Part shown: one piece after another, positions 8,686 to 18,149 of the stretch
How positions within the stretch are numbered: the stretch's first letter is position 1
Layout of the letters: every line of letters begins with the position of its first letter
Source of the DNA: Solirubrobacter sp963848475
GTDB taxonomy: Bacteria > Actinomycetota > Thermoleophilia > Solirubrobacterales > Solirubrobacteraceae
Direction of reading: 5' to 3'
Length of the DNA: 64,000 bases
Assembly: GCA_963848475.1 (NCBI GenBank)
Contig: CAWKDW010000003.1
Span: forward strand, 434,001-498,000
Made by a program: the position numbers and the translations under genes
The notes under the pieces: model-generated
Told to the model about the DNA's origin: nothing
Databases searched by the model: none
What the model saw: the letters and a program-made list of their open reading frames with translations, nothing else

Positions 8686-10242
8686 TCGATCACATTGTGG
8701 CGAACGCGCCCGACGACGAGGGCGAGGACGCCGACGAGCGACCAGATCGACACCGAAAGCGCGATTCCGCCGAGCACGTCGGTGAGGTAGTGCACGCCCA
8801 GGTAGACACGGGTGGCGCCGACGAACGCGACGAGGGCCACCGAGACGGTGATGGCGGCGATCCGCACCGCCCAGCCGACACCGGCCCGCACCAGCACGGT
8901 CGCGCAGGCGACGAGCGTGACCGAGTAGGCCGAGTGCCCCGACGGGAAGGCCTGGTTCATCGTCTCGACGAGCGCGTACGGCGGCCGTGCGCGGTCGTAG
9001 GCGACCTTGCTGATGTGCACGGCGGCGAAGACCGCGATCCACCCGAGCACGAGCGCGAAGGCCTCGATCGGGCGGCGGCGGACGGCCGCGAAGATCGCCG
9101 TGGCCAGCGCGAGGCCCGCGGTGACCGGCGAGGATCCGAGGTGCGTCAGGACCTTGACCGCGTCGACGAGCCGATCCATGCGCAGGCGCGTCGGCGACGT
9201 CGGCCGCCCAGCGATCGATCCGCGGCTCGCCGGGGAGCAGCACGATGTCCCCGAGCAGGAAGAACGAGAAGGCGCCGACGAGCGCGAGGGCGCCCAGCGT
9301 CGTCAGCTCGAGCCCGAGGTTGCCCGGCGTCACGCGCGCCTGACCGAAGCGAGCGGCGAAGTCGGCGACGGCGGCGGCGGGCTTGAGCACCATGTGCCAG
9401 ACCGGGCGCGAGATCCGGGCCAGGATCCGCCAGCCCGGCTGGTCGTCGCGCTCGTCGATCCAGTCGCGCACCTTCGCGCGCGCCTCGGGGCTGCGGCGCA
9501 GGTGGATCAGCGCGACGATGCCGACGATCAGCGCGACGAGCGTCCCGAGCGCGAACAGTCCGCGCGAGACATACGTGGTGAGCCGGTCGATCGAGCGCCA
9601 GAAGAGGAATCCGAGCGTGCAGAACGTGATCGACCAGGCGCCCGCGGCGAGCACGTCGTAGGGCAGGAAGCGGCGCATCGGCATCCGCGAGGCGCCGGCG
9701 ATGAACGGGCTGAGCGGGCGCACGAAACCGAGGAAGCGCCCGACGATGATCATCGCCGCGCCGTGGCTGGCGAGCAGCTGCTCGACCTGGTCCAGGCGCT
9801 CCTCGGTGATCTTCAGGCGCCCGCCGTAGCGCAGCAGCCAGCCGCGGCCCTTGCGCCGGCCGAGTTCGTAGGAGGTCAGATCGCCGAGCAGGCAGCACAT
9901 CCAGACGATCGCGATCAGCGCCAGCAGCGAGATCTGCCCCTGGCCGGCGACGAGGCCGCCGACGATCACGGCCGTCTCCCCCGGCGCGACGAAGCCCAGG
10001 AACGCGCCGGTCTCCAGGAAGGCGAGCCCGCCGACAACGAGGTAGGTCCACGGGCCGAGCGCGTTGCCGACGTTCTCCAGGACCTTCTCGAAGTTCGGCA
10101 GCTGGACGGCGCCGAACCCGATCAGGAGCGCGATCGCGATCGCGACCAGCTCGCCGATCTGGAACCAGCGCTGCTGCTTGTGGCGACGCGCGATCAGCCA
10201 GCCCGCCAGCGCCGCCGCCGCCGCGAGCCAGGTGAACTTCAT
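8682..10242 (-). CDS. DedA - PAP2 fusion membrane protein, one frame break
   Basis: About 519 residues after removing one extra base near 9186-9190. The N-terminal half (about 30-230) is a DedA/VTT domain (FLGFVAPGETAVIVGGLVA, GRFLGFVRPLSPFIAG). A linker with extra helices leads to a C-terminal PAP2 phosphatase domain with the three motifs KVAYDRARPP, PSGHSAYS and RVYLGVHYLTDVLGG. PAP2 domains remove phosphate from lipid phosphates such as undecaprenyl pyrophosphate, while DedA proteins are linked to lipid carrier flipping, so the fusion suggests carrier-lipid recycling. ATG 10242 overlaps the ispE stop (ATGA); the end overlaps the small membrane protein. Confidence 0.85.
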
Positions 10243-11031
10243 GCCGCTACGGCTCGCCGGTAGCCGGCGCCATGCAGGCGGGCGACGGCCTCCGGATCGT
10301 CGCTGAGCCCGAACACGGTCGGGCCGGAACCGGAGACCATCGGGTGCGCGACGCCCGCCTGCGCGGAGGGCTTCCAGCGCGGGGTCGATCGCGGGACAGA
10401 GCGCGCGGGCGGGGCCTTCGAGGTCGTTGACGTACTCGAACTCGCCGGCGCGGATGCGTCGCGCGGCATCGTCGAGCTCCTCCGCGCTGCGCGGCGTGGC
10501 CAGCGCGTCGAAGGCGCGGTAGACCTCGCCGGCGCCGAGCTCGGCGTCGAGCGGGACGACGATCAGCCGCGGCGCGTCGCCGGGCAGCGGCTCGACGTGC
10601 TCGCCGGCGCCGGTCATCAGCGCGCGGGTGCCCGCCAGCATCACCGGGACGTCGGCGCCGAGGCGCATCGCCAGCTCGGGCGGGATCTCGATCCCTGAGG
10701 CGGTCGAGGCGAGCCGCAGCGCGGCGGCGGCGTTGCCCGAGCCGCCGGCCATCCCGGCCGCGATCGGGATCCGCTTGGCGATCGTCAGGCGCTGCGGCGG
10801 CGCGTCCCAGCCGGTCGCGGCGCGGAAGTCCGACAGCGCGCGCAGGGCGAGGTTCTCGCCTTCCACGCCCGGACAGATCACGGTGTCGCGGTCCCCCGCG
10901 GTCTCCAGCGTCACCTCGTCGGCGAGCTGGGTGGGCTGCACGAGCGAGACGAGCGGGTGCAGCCCGTCGCGCCGCGGCGCGCCGATCAGCAGGCAGAGGT
11001 TCACCTTGCCCGGTGCGAGCGTGCTCAGCAC
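10239..11031 (-). CDS. ispE: 4-diphosphocytidyl-2-C-methyl-D-erythritol kinase, one frame break
   Basis: About 263 residues from GTG 11031, which overlaps the rsmA stop by seven bases. It is a GHMP kinase: APGKVNLCL at the N-terminus, the ATP loop PIAAGMAGGSGNAAA, and SGSGPTVFGLS near the C-terminus. IspE phosphorylates CDP-methylerythritol in the MEP isoprenoid pathway. The last 40 residues sit in another frame because of one extra base in the CCC run at 10354-10356 (plus strand). The position between rsmA and a lipid phosphatase fits the common metG-tatD-rsmA-ispE order. Confidence 0.93.
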
Positions 11032-11837
11032 AGCCGCTCCCACAGCGCGCGCCATTGGGCGGGCGAGAGCGACTCGGCGCGGGCGTCGGCCGGGTGGCCG
11101 AGCGCCTCGAGCGCTTCCCGGCTGCGTTCGCGGATGCCCGGCTCGGCGTTCGGCGCCAGCGAAAGCGAGCGGGCGAGCGCCTTGCGCCGGTGCGCGAAGC
11201 CCTGCTGGACGAGCTTGCGCAGGCTCTCCGGCGGTGCCGGGCTGTGGCGCCGCAGGCCGAGCAGCACGGAATCGACGTTGGGAATCGGATGGAAGACGCC
11301 GCGCGGGACCTTCTTGACGACCCGCACGTCGCAGGCGAGCTGCGCCAGCACCGACGGGATGCCGTAGGCCGAGGTGCTCGGGCCGGCCGCGAAGCGCTGG
11401 CCGACCTCCTTCTGCACCATCGCGACCCAGCTCTGGACGCTCTCGAGCTCGATCGTCTTGAGGATCACCGTGGCCGCGACGCCGTACGGGAGGTTGGCGA
11501 CGACCTTGTTCGGCGCGGGATCCAGCGCCTGCAGGTCGATCTTCAGCGCGTCGGCGAAGTGCAGCGTCGTGTTGGGATGCGGGTCCAGCGCGTCGCGCAG
11601 CGCGAACTCCAGGTCGCGGTCGAGTTCGACGACGTGGACGTGGCGGACGCGCTCGGCCAGGTACTCGCTGAGCACGCCCAGGCCGCCGCCGACCTCGAAC
11701 ACGACGTCCTCGGGCGAGAGCTCCGCGGCGCGGCCGATCACGTCGAGCACGTTGGAGTCGACCAGGAAGTTCTGGCCCAGATCGCGGTTCGGCCGGATCC
11801 CGAACTCGCGCATCCGGCGGATGCTGGGCTGGCTCAC
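11025..11837 (-). CDS. rsmA: 16S rRNA (adenine(1518)-N(6)/adenine(1519)-N(6))-dimethyltransferase
   Basis: 270 residues from GTG 11837, overlapping the tatD stop. Motifs in order: RPNRDLGQNFLVDSNVL, the SAM loop VFEVGGGLGVLSEYL, the acidic VVELD, and the catalytic NLPYG (N-L-P-Y), then the FHPIPNVDS region. It dimethylates two adjacent adenines near the 3' end of 16S rRNA. The reading frame is intact. Confidence 0.95.
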   Translation of the reverse strand: MSQPSIRRMREFGIRPNRDLGQNFLVDSNVLDVIGRAAELSPEDVVFEVGGGLGVLSEYLAERVRHVHVVELDRDLEFALRDALDPHPNTTLHFADALKIDLQALDPAPNKVVANLPYGVAATVILKTIELESVQSWVAMVQKEVGQRFAAGPSTSAYGIPSVLAQLACDVRVVKKVPRGVFHPIPNVDSVLLGLRRHSPAPPESLRKLVQQGFAHRRKALARSLSLAPNAEPGIRERSREALEALGHPADARAESLSPAQWRALWERLC

Positions 11838-12583
11838 CAGCCGAAGAGCTTCGCGCCGTTGGCGTCGACCGCGGCGTCCAGCTCGGCGTAGGCCAGCCCG
11901 CGGCGCTCGGCGATGAAGCGCGCGGTGTGGGCGACGTACGCGGGCCGGTTGCGCTCCTTGCGCACGACCTGCGGCGTCAGGTAGGGAGCGTCGGTCTCCA
12001 CCAGCAGCCGCTCGAGCGGGACCTTCTCGGCCGCCTCCGCCAGGTCTCCGGCCTTCGGGTAGGTCACGTTGCCGGCGAAGGAGATCCACCAGCCGTGGTC
12101 CAGGCACTCCTCGAGGCGGGCCGGCATCGAGAAGCAGTGCAGGATCACCTCGAGGCCCGTGGCGTGCACGGCCAGCGTGTCGATCGTGTCGTCCTCGGCG
12201 GCGCGGGTGTGGATGATCAGCGGCTTGCCGACCTCGTGCGCGAGCGCGATCTGGGCCGCGAACGCGCGCTCCTGGTCCTCGCGCGGCGCGTAGTCGCGGA
12301 AGTCGTCGAGGCCCGTCTCGCCGATCGCTCGCACCAGCGGGTGCTGGGCGAACTCGCGCAGCTCGTCCGTGATCGCCTGGTCGTAGCCGGTCGCCTCGTT
12401 GGGATGGCGGCCGACGGCGGCGAAGACCTCGGGGTGCGTCTCCGCGGCGGCGAGCGCGGCGTGACACGACGGTCCGTCCATCCCGATGGTCAGGATGCGC
12501 GTGACGCCCTCGGCGCGGGCCTGCGCCACGAGCTCGGCCTCGGGCGCCGGCCCGCGATCGAGGTGGGTGTGGCTGTCGATCAC
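11834..12583 (-). CDS. tatD: TatD-family deoxyribonuclease
   Basis: 249 residues from GTG 12583 (GTGATC), overlapping the metG stop TGA in GTGA. The metal ligands are visible: DSHTHLD at the N-terminus, the GETGLDD glutamate, PLIIHTRA, VILHCFS and the final VETDAPYL. TatD proteins are metal-dependent 3'-5' exonucleases acting in DNA repair and degradation. The neighbours metG and rsmA match a widely conserved order. Confidence 0.93.
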   Translation of the reverse strand: MIDSHTHLDRGPAPEAELVAQARAEGVTRILTIGMDGPSCHAALAAAETHPEVFAAVGRHPNEATGYDQAITDELREFAQHPLVRAIGETGLDDFRDYAPREDQERAFAAQIALAHEVGKPLIIHTRAAEDDTIDTLAVHATGLEVILHCFSMPARLEECLDHGWWISFAGNVTYPKAGDLAEAAEKVPLERLLVETDAPYLTPQVVRKERNRPAYVAHTARFIAERRGLAYAELDAAVDANGAKLFGW

Positions 12584-14095
12584 TCCGGCTTGGGGAAGAG
12601 GGGCGCGAGCTTTTCGACCGTCTGCCCGCCGGGGTGCGATCCGAACCGCGCGGCCTCGATCGCGATCTCGGGCGCGCCGAGCGCGCCGAGCAGCTTCTCC
12701 GCCGACTCGGGGATGTACGGCGCCAGCAGCACGGTCAGCGAACGCAGGCCCTCGGCCAGCGAGCGCAGCGACGGTGCTGAGCTCGTCGGCCTTGGACTCG
12801 TCCTTGGCCAGCTTCCAGGGCGCGTTCTCCTCGACGTAGCGGTTCAGCCGCCGGACCCGCTGCCAGATCCGCTCCAGCGCCTGGGTGATCTCGGCCTGGT
12901 CGAGCAGCGCCGAGACCTCCTCGACGAGGCCGTCGAAATCGGTGGCCAGCGCGGCCTCGACCTCGACCTGCGGCACGACGCTGTCGCGGTAGCGCAGGAG
13001 CATGTTCAGCGTGCGGTTGGCGAGGTTGCCGAACTCGTTGGCCAGCTCGGACTCGTAGCGGTCGCCGAACGTGACCGTGGAGACGCCGCCGTCCTGGCCG
13101 AAGGAGACCTCGCGGAAGCAGTAGTAGCGCAGCGCGTCGGTGCCGAAGCGGTCCATCACCTCGAACGGGTCGAGCACGTTGCCCAGCGACTTGGACATCT
13201 TGTGCTCGGCGCCGGAGGCGTCCTTCATCAGCAGGTAGCCGTGGATGAAGATCTCGCGCGGCAGCTCGATCTCGGCCGCCATCAGCATCGCCGGCCAGAA
13301 CACCGCGTGGAACTTCAGGATGTCCTTGGCGATCAGGTGGAACGCGGGCCAGTAGCGGTCCGTCAGGTCCTCGCCCTCGTGGGCGAACGACAGCGCCGTG
13401 TAGTAGTTCAGCAGCGCGTCGAACCAGACGTAGAACACGTGGTCCGGGTCCCACGGGACCTCGACGCCCCAGGTCAGCTTCGAGCGGCTGAGGCTGACGT
13501 CGTTGAGGCCGCCGCTGATGAACGCGAGCGCCTCGTTGTAGCGATGGCGCGGGCGCACCCACTGGGGCTGGTCGGCGTAGAGCTGCTCCAGGCGCTCCTG
13601 GAAGGCGGAGAGCCGGAAGAACCAGTTCTCCTCCTTCTGCCGGTCCAGCGGGATCTTGTGGATCGGGCAGGTGTTGTCCTCACCGACCTCGTTCTCGGTC
13701 TTGAAGTCCGCGCAGCGCGGGCAATACCAGCCCTCGTAGACGCCCTTGTAGACGTGCCCGTTGTCGTAGATGCGCTGCATGACCTCCTGGACCGCGCGCT
13801 TGTGGCGCGGGTCGGAGGTGCGGATGAAGAAGTCGTTGGTGGCGTTGATGCGCGGCATCAGCGCCTTGAAGCGCTCGGCGTTGCGGTCGGCGAGCTCCTT
13901 CGGCGTGACGCCCTCGCGCTCGGCCGCCTGCGCGACCGGCTCGCCGTGCTCATCGGTGCCGGTGAGGAAGAACACGTCCTCCCCGCGCTGGCGCATGTGG
14001 CGCGCGAGGATGTCGGCGGCGATGGTCGTGTACGCGTGGCCCAGGTGCGGGGCCGCGTTGACGTAGAAGATCGGCGTGGTGACGTAGTAGGCCAT
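12580..14095 (-). CDS. metG: Methionyl-tRNA synthetase, one frame break
   Basis: About 504 residues from ATG 14095. A class I synthetase: the HIGH-type motif HLGH in APHLGHAYTT, the zinc-binding CPRC and CPIH pair of the short MetG2 type, WFDALLNYYTAL, and the KMSKS signature in HKMSKSLGNV. The C-terminal anticodon-binding region shifts frame at 12769, where one extra base follows ELSTV; past that point the protein continues and ends at TGA 12580. It lacks a C-terminal tRNA-binding (EMAP-like) domain. First gene of the metG-tatD-rsmA-ispE run. Confidence 0.95.
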
Positions 14096-14121
14096 CGGCG
14101 CTGATGAGGCTAGCTTGCGCT

Positions 14122-14742
14122 CTAGTCGCGCAGTGTGCGGTACGCGAGCAGGCCGCCGAAGCCGATCAGGCCTACACCCGCGAGGCCGTCGACGGTGCGC
14201 AGCAGCCGGTCGCCCACGAAGCGTCCCGCGATCGACACGCCGCTGGTCAGGACGACCATCCACGCGAGGCTGCCCAGCCCGACGCCGGCCAGCAGGGCGA
14301 TGACCGCGGTGCCCTCCGCCGCCCCCGCGGTCGAGGCCGCGGCGAAGACCGCCGCCCACGACGCGATCGTGAGCGGATTCGACGCCGTCGCGCCGAGCGC
14401 GACGACGAACGCCCGCCGCGGCGTGGCCAGCTCCTCGCCGGTCTCGCCGCCGAGCCGGATCCGGAACGCGCTCCAGAGCGTGCGCGCACCGAGATAGACG
14501 AGCACCACCGCGCCGACGATGCCGGCCGCCAGCCGTATCGGCTCGAACGTCAGGACCACGCCCGCGCCCGCCGCGCCGGCCGCCGCGTACAGCGTGTCCA
14601 CCACCGCGATCCCGGCCCCGATGGCCAGCCCGACCGCCACGCCGTTGCGCAGCGTCGAGCGGATCGCCAGCAGCGACATCGGCCCGAGCTGGGCGGCGAC
14701 GGAAGCCCCGAGCCCGAGCCCGATGAACAGTGCGGCGATCAT
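14122..14742 (-). CDS. LysE/RhtB-family amino acid exporter
   Basis: 206 residues from ATG 14742, overlapping the stop of the upstream M23 gene (ATGA). The family pattern GLGLGASVAAQLGPMSLLAIR at the N-terminus and the central GATASNPLTIASW are typical, with about six hydrophobic segments. LysE proteins export basic or other amino acids. It lies 26 bases upstream of metG on the same strand and may share its transcript. Confidence 0.85.
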   Translation of the reverse strand: MIAALFIGLGLGASVAAQLGPMSLLAIRSTLRNGVAVGLAIGAGIAVVDTLYAAAGAAGAGVVLTFEPIRLAAGIVGAVVLVYLGARTLWSAFRIRLGGETGEELATPRRAFVVALGATASNPLTIASWAAVFAAASTAGAAEGTAVIALLAGVGLGSLAWMVVLTSGVSIAGRFVGDRLLRTVDGLAGVGLIGFGGLLAYRTLRD

Positions 14743-15606
14743 CGCGCTGACGGTAGCGGTGCCCGCACCCGCGCGCGACGCCGCCGCACCCCGATCCGCA
14801 CCCCACCGCCGGCCGCCCCGAGCAGCAGCAGCGCGAGCCCGATCCAGGCGGGCCAAGGCGCGAACCCGCGCACGGTCGCGGGCGCGAAGACTCGAACCCC
14901 CACGGGCACAGGCCCGCGCGCGGGATCGGCGAGAGGCGCGGGCGCGGCGGCCGCGCGGGGCAGGGCGCGAGCCGGCACGCGGGGGCCGCGCGGCACGCGG
15001 CAACGGCGGACGGCGCGGGGCCGCACGCGGGGGCCGCGCGGCACGCGGCACCGGCCGACGGCGCGGGGCCGCACGCGGGGCGCCTCGCGGCAGCGGTGCC
15101 GGCCGACCGCCGGGCGGTCCGACCCGCGGAATGCGCCGCGCCGCGACGACCGGGGGCGAAGCCGTCCCGGCACGGAGGAACGGCAGCGGGTCGACGTACC
15201 CGAACCGGTCGCCGGCGCGGCGCACGCCGAGGTGGAGGCCGACGTGGCGCGCGCCCGACGGCGCGGACGCGCCCGCCGCGAGCGTCCCGATCTGGCGGCC
15301 CGCGCGCACCGCCTCGCCGCGAACGACCAACACCGTCGCCAGCGGCAGGTGGGTGACGCGCCAAGCTCCGCAGCGCAGCGTGACGAGGCCGGGGCGGGCG
15401 GTGGCCACTCGCCCGCTGCAGGCCGCGCGCACCGTCGCGCCGTCAGCAGCGGCGAGATCGACGCCCCGGTGCCAGCCCGCCGCGAAGGAGCTCGGGCCGT
15501 ACGCGAACGCGCGCGCCACCGCTCCCGGCACCGGGCGCTGCCACTCGCCGTGCGCCGGGGCGGCGAGCACCAACACGGCGGCGGCGGAGAGCGAAAGAGA
15601 GCGCAT
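14739..15606 (-). CDS. Secreted M23-like peptidase with C-terminal membrane anchor, one frame break
   Basis: About 288 residues from ATG 15606. A signal peptide ends near PAHG. The M23 fold follows, with the HRGVD zinc motif and YVDPLPFL. The expected HLH reads GLH (HVGLHLGV), so one metal ligand may be missing and the domain could be non-catalytic. A long Pro/Arg/Ala-rich low-complexity segment then leads to a hydrophobic helix (WPAWIGLALLLLGAAGG) and a basic tail. One extra base somewhere in 14900-15130 moves the frame between the two halves; the exact place is hidden by the repetitive sequence. Confidence 0.7.
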
Positions 15607-15717
15607 TCCGGCGACCGTATGGCCGCGCGATCCCCGCTGCCCGCGTCCACACGGAAAGTTCACGAAGTTGATGCAGCCTCGTTACAGTGCGCGAATGTCC
15701 GGCGTCGAAGTGCACCG

Positions 15718-16173
15718 TTGACCCGCCCCGTTCTGCGTTTCATCGCGCAATCCCCCGGGCGGGCGTGCATCTATCTGCTGGCTGGGACGGTCATCATCGG
15801 CGGCGCGCTGTTCAGCGTTATCGAACCCGATGCGGACTGGTTCGACGGCGTCTGGTGGACGGTCGTCACGCTGACGACGGTCGGCTACGGCGACTACTCG
15901 CCGGAGAGCTTCGCCGGGCGCTGGCTGGCCGCGTTCGTGATGGCCGGAGGCATCAGCGCCGTCGCGATCCTCACCGGCATCCTCGCCGACGCGATCCGCC
16001 AGGCGCGGATCGAGGACCACGCTGAGACGCCCGAGCTCGACGACGACATCGAGCACGTCATGGCGATGATGGCCGCGGAGCTCCAGAAGCTCCAGGCCAA
16101 GGTCTCGCATCCCGAAGTCGTCGCCGCCCTGCGCAAGGTCCACAACGAAACAGCCAAGGAGAATGCGCTGTGA
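15718..16173 (+). CDS. Two-helix potassium channel (ion_trans_2 type)
   Basis: 151 residues from TTG 15718; no in-frame ATG or GTG exists nearby. Two transmembrane helices (about 16-37 and 72-98) flank a pore loop with the intact K+ selectivity filter TLTTVGYGDYSP. A cytosolic C-terminal helix (about 105-150, LDDDIEHVMAMMAAELQKLQ) is probably a coiled coil. It is the first gene of a four-gene operon with a DUF1190-like lipoprotein, an ATP-grasp ligase and a DUF350 protein; its stop overlaps the next start (GTGA). It is divergent from the M23 gene. Confidence 0.88.
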   Translation: MTRPVLRFIAQSPGRACIYLLAGTVIIGGALFSVIEPDADWFDGVWWTVVTLTTVGYGDYSPESFAGRWLAAFVMAGGISAVAILTGILADAIRQARIEDHAETPELDDDIEHVMAMMAAELQKLQAKVSHPEVVAALRKVHNETAKENAL

Positions 16174-16553
16174 GCCAACGCCCTCGCCACCGATCGCGCA
16201 ACGTCTCCCTCGTAGCGCTCCCCGTGCTCGCGCTCGCCTTCGCGGCGTGCGGTGAGGACGAGACGGCGTACTGCGTGGACCAGTCGGACCGGATCGTCGA
16301 GAACCGCTATTGCGACGAGAACGCGGTCCGCGCCAACAACGGCAGCGGAGCCGCGGTCCTGCCGTTCTTCTGGTACTACGGCGGCCGGGCGGGTAGTGGC
16401 GGCAGCCTGGTCGCGGGCAGCCGGATCACCGGCGGCGAGCGCGTCGCCGCCAGCAACATCGCCGAGAACGCCCGCCGGGGCGGCTACGGCTCGAGCTCGC
16501 GAGGGAGCGCCAGCGGCGTCGGTCGCGCGGCCTCCCACAGCGGGGGCGGTTGA
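16170..16553 (+). CDS. DUF1190 (YgiB/YjfM)-like lipoprotein
   Basis: 127 residues from GTG 16170. A signal peptide with a lipobox LAFAAC (Cys27) predicts membrane anchoring. Two further cysteines (35 and 48), an acidic DRIVENRYCDEN stretch and an aromatic VLPFFWYYGG are followed by a Gly/Ser/Arg-rich tail. This layout resembles the YgiB/YjfM family, whose genes sit beside glutathionylspermidine-synthase-like genes in E. coli, as here. It overlaps the channel gene by four bases and the ligase gene by one. Family assignment rests on composition, motif pattern and context, so it is moderate. Confidence 0.65.
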   Translation: MSQRPRHRSRNVSLVALPVLALAFAACGEDETAYCVDQSDRIVENRYCDENAVRANNGSGAAVLPFFWYYGGRAGSGGSLVAGSRITGGERVAASNIAENARRGGYGSSSRGSASGVGRAASHSGGG

Positions 16554-17728
16554 TGCACAGGATCGACGTCGAGCCCCGTGAGGGCTGGCCGGCGATCATC
16601 GAGGAGCAGGGCCTCATCTACTGGAAGACCGAGCTGCCGGACGGCTCGACGATGCCGTACTGGAACGAGTCGAACGCGTACACGCTGGGCAGCGACGAGA
16701 TCTACGAGATGGAGGCCAGCGTCCGGCTGCTGCTGGAGATGCTGGTCGAGGCCGGCGACTACATCATCGAGAGCAACCTCTTCAGCCAGATGGGCATCCC
16801 GGGCTGGGCGGTGCCGAGGATCAAGGAGACCTGGGAGTCCGAGCCGCCGATGCTCTACGGCCGCTTCGACTTCGCCAACGGTCCCGAAGGCTTCAAGCTG
16901 CTCGAGTACAACGCGGACACGCCGACGGCGCTGGTCGAGACCGCGGTCCAGTGGCACTGGGTCCAGGACGTCTACGGCGGCGGCGGCGATCAGTGGAACA
17001 TGGTCCACGAGCTGCTCGTCAAGCGCTGGAGGGAACTGGCGCCGCGGCTCCCCGGCGACCGTCTGTACCTGCTGCACACCACCGCGGAGAAGTCGGGCGA
17101 GGACTTCATGACCGTCGGCTACCTGGTCGAGACGGCCCGCGAGGCCGGCATCACCTGCGAGCTGATGGCGGTCGAGAGCCTCGGGCTGCATCCAGAGGTC
17201 GGGTTCGTCGACAGCGCCGGACGGTCGATCCGCAGCGTCTTCAAGCTCTACCCGTGGGAGTGGATGGTCCACGAGGACTTCGCGGAGGAGACCCTCAAGC
17301 GGATGGGCGACGAGCAGGGCCAGACGCTCTGGATCGAGCCGATCTGGAAGATGCTGTGGTCCAACAAGGGCATCCTGCCGGTGCTCTGGCGGCTCTACCC
17401 GGACCATCCGAACCTGCTGCCCGCCTTCTTCGAGGGCGAGGAGCACAACCTGTCGAGCTTCGTCCGCAAGCCGCTGCTGGCCCGTGAGGGCGCGAATTCG
17501 CTGATCGTGATCGACGGCCAGGAGGTCGATCGCGGCCCGGATCAGGGGTACGGCGAGGAGGGGTTCGTCGTGCAGCAGTACACCGACCTCGGCGACTACG
17601 ACGGCAACCGCCCGGTCTTGGGCGTGTGGACGGTCGACATGGAGCCGGCCGGGCTGGGCATCCGCGAGTCCAACGGGCTCGTCACCAACAATCTGTCGCG
17701 GTTCGTGCCGCACGTCATCGACGACTGA
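16553..17728 (+). CDS. Glutathionylspermidine-synthase-like ATP-grasp ligase (YgiC/YjfC type)
   Basis: 391 residues from ATG 16553, overlapping the previous stop (TGATG). Family stretches include MPYWNESNAYTLG, the YNADTPTALVETA nucleotide/substrate loop, SVFKLYPWEWM, LWSNKGILPVLW and the final ESNGLVTNNLSRFVPHVI. There is no N-terminal amidase domain, so this is the stand-alone ligase. Such ATP-grasp enzymes form amide bonds; the E. coli relatives YgiC and YjfC are not established glutathionylspermidine makers, so the real substrate is open and may be a peptide, amine or protein. The context suggests it serves the channel, lipoprotein and DUF350 partners. Confidence 0.88.
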   Translation: MHRIDVEPREGWPAIIEEQGLIYWKTELPDGSTMPYWNESNAYTLGSDEIYEMEASVRLLLEMLVEAGDYIIESNLFSQMGIPGWAVPRIKETWESEPPMLYGRFDFANGPEGFKLLEYNADTPTALVETAVQWHWVQDVYGGGGDQWNMVHELLVKRWRELAPRLPGDRLYLLHTTAEKSGEDFMTVGYLVETAREAGITCELMAVESLGLHPEVGFVDSAGRSIRSVFKLYPWEWMVHEDFAEETLKRMGDEQGQTLWIEPIWKMLWSNKGILPVLWRLYPDHPNLLPAFFEGEEHNLSSFVRKPLLAREGANSLIVIDGQEVDRGPDQGYGEEGFVVQQYTDLGDYDGNRPVLGVWTVDMEPAGLGIRESNGLVTNNLSRFVPHVIDD

Positions 17729-17741
17729 GAGGGAGTCGCAA

Positions 17742-18149
17742 GTGTTCGAACTCGTTCTGCAGGTTCTCGCCTATTCCGGCGTCGGCCTGGCGGTTCTGGT
17801 CGTCGGCTTCGTCGTCCTCGACCTGCTCACGCCCGGGAAGCTCGGGCAGCTCGTGATGGAGGGCAACCCGGGCGCCGGCCTGATGACCGCGACCGGTCTC
17901 GCCTCGCTCGGCCTGATCCTGTACTTCGCGATCCATTTCACCGGCGCGGGCTGGAATGGACTCGACGACGCCGTGGTGTTCGGGCTCGTCGGCGTGATGA
18001 TGCAGGCCGTCGGGTTCTTCATCCTCGACCTGTTGATCCCCGGCAAGCTCGGGGAGCATTGCTTCGAGCCCCAGCTGCACCCCGCCGCCTGGGCCAGTGC
18101 CGGGATTCAGGTGTCGGTCGCCCTGGTCGTCTGCGCTTCGCTGACGTAG
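17742..18149 (+). CDS. DUF350 membrane protein (YjfL type)
   Basis: 135 residues from GTG 17742, with a GAGGGAG ribosome-binding site at 17729-17735. Four hydrophobic segments form two repeats, each containing a DLLxPGKLG motif (LLTPGKLGQLV and LLIPGKLGEHC), as in YjfL proteins. DUF350 genes recur beside glutathionylspermidine-synthase-like and YgiB/YjfM genes. It is the last gene of the channel operon. Its 3' end overlaps the convergent reductase gene by 43 bases. Molecular function unknown. Confidence 0.82.
   Translation: MFELVLQVLAYSGVGLAVLVVGFVVLDLLTPGKLGQLVMEGNPGAGLMTATGLASLGLILYFAIHFTGAGWNGLDDAVVFGLVGVMMQAVGFFILDLLIPGKLGEHCFEPQLHPAAWASAGIQVSVALVVCASLT

Noticed and set aside
8682..9179. 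PAP2 as a separate gene starting at ATG 9179
   Set aside because: The preceding frame encodes a continuous amphipathic helix leading into the PAP2 domain and has no stop or ribosome-binding site between, so a fusion with one base error is more likely.
11834..15364. A 1176-residue minus-strand open frame combining M23/LysE shadow, metG and tatD
   Set aside because: It is an artefact of a frame break in metG and of the lack of stops; the parts are separate genes with overlapping starts and stops.
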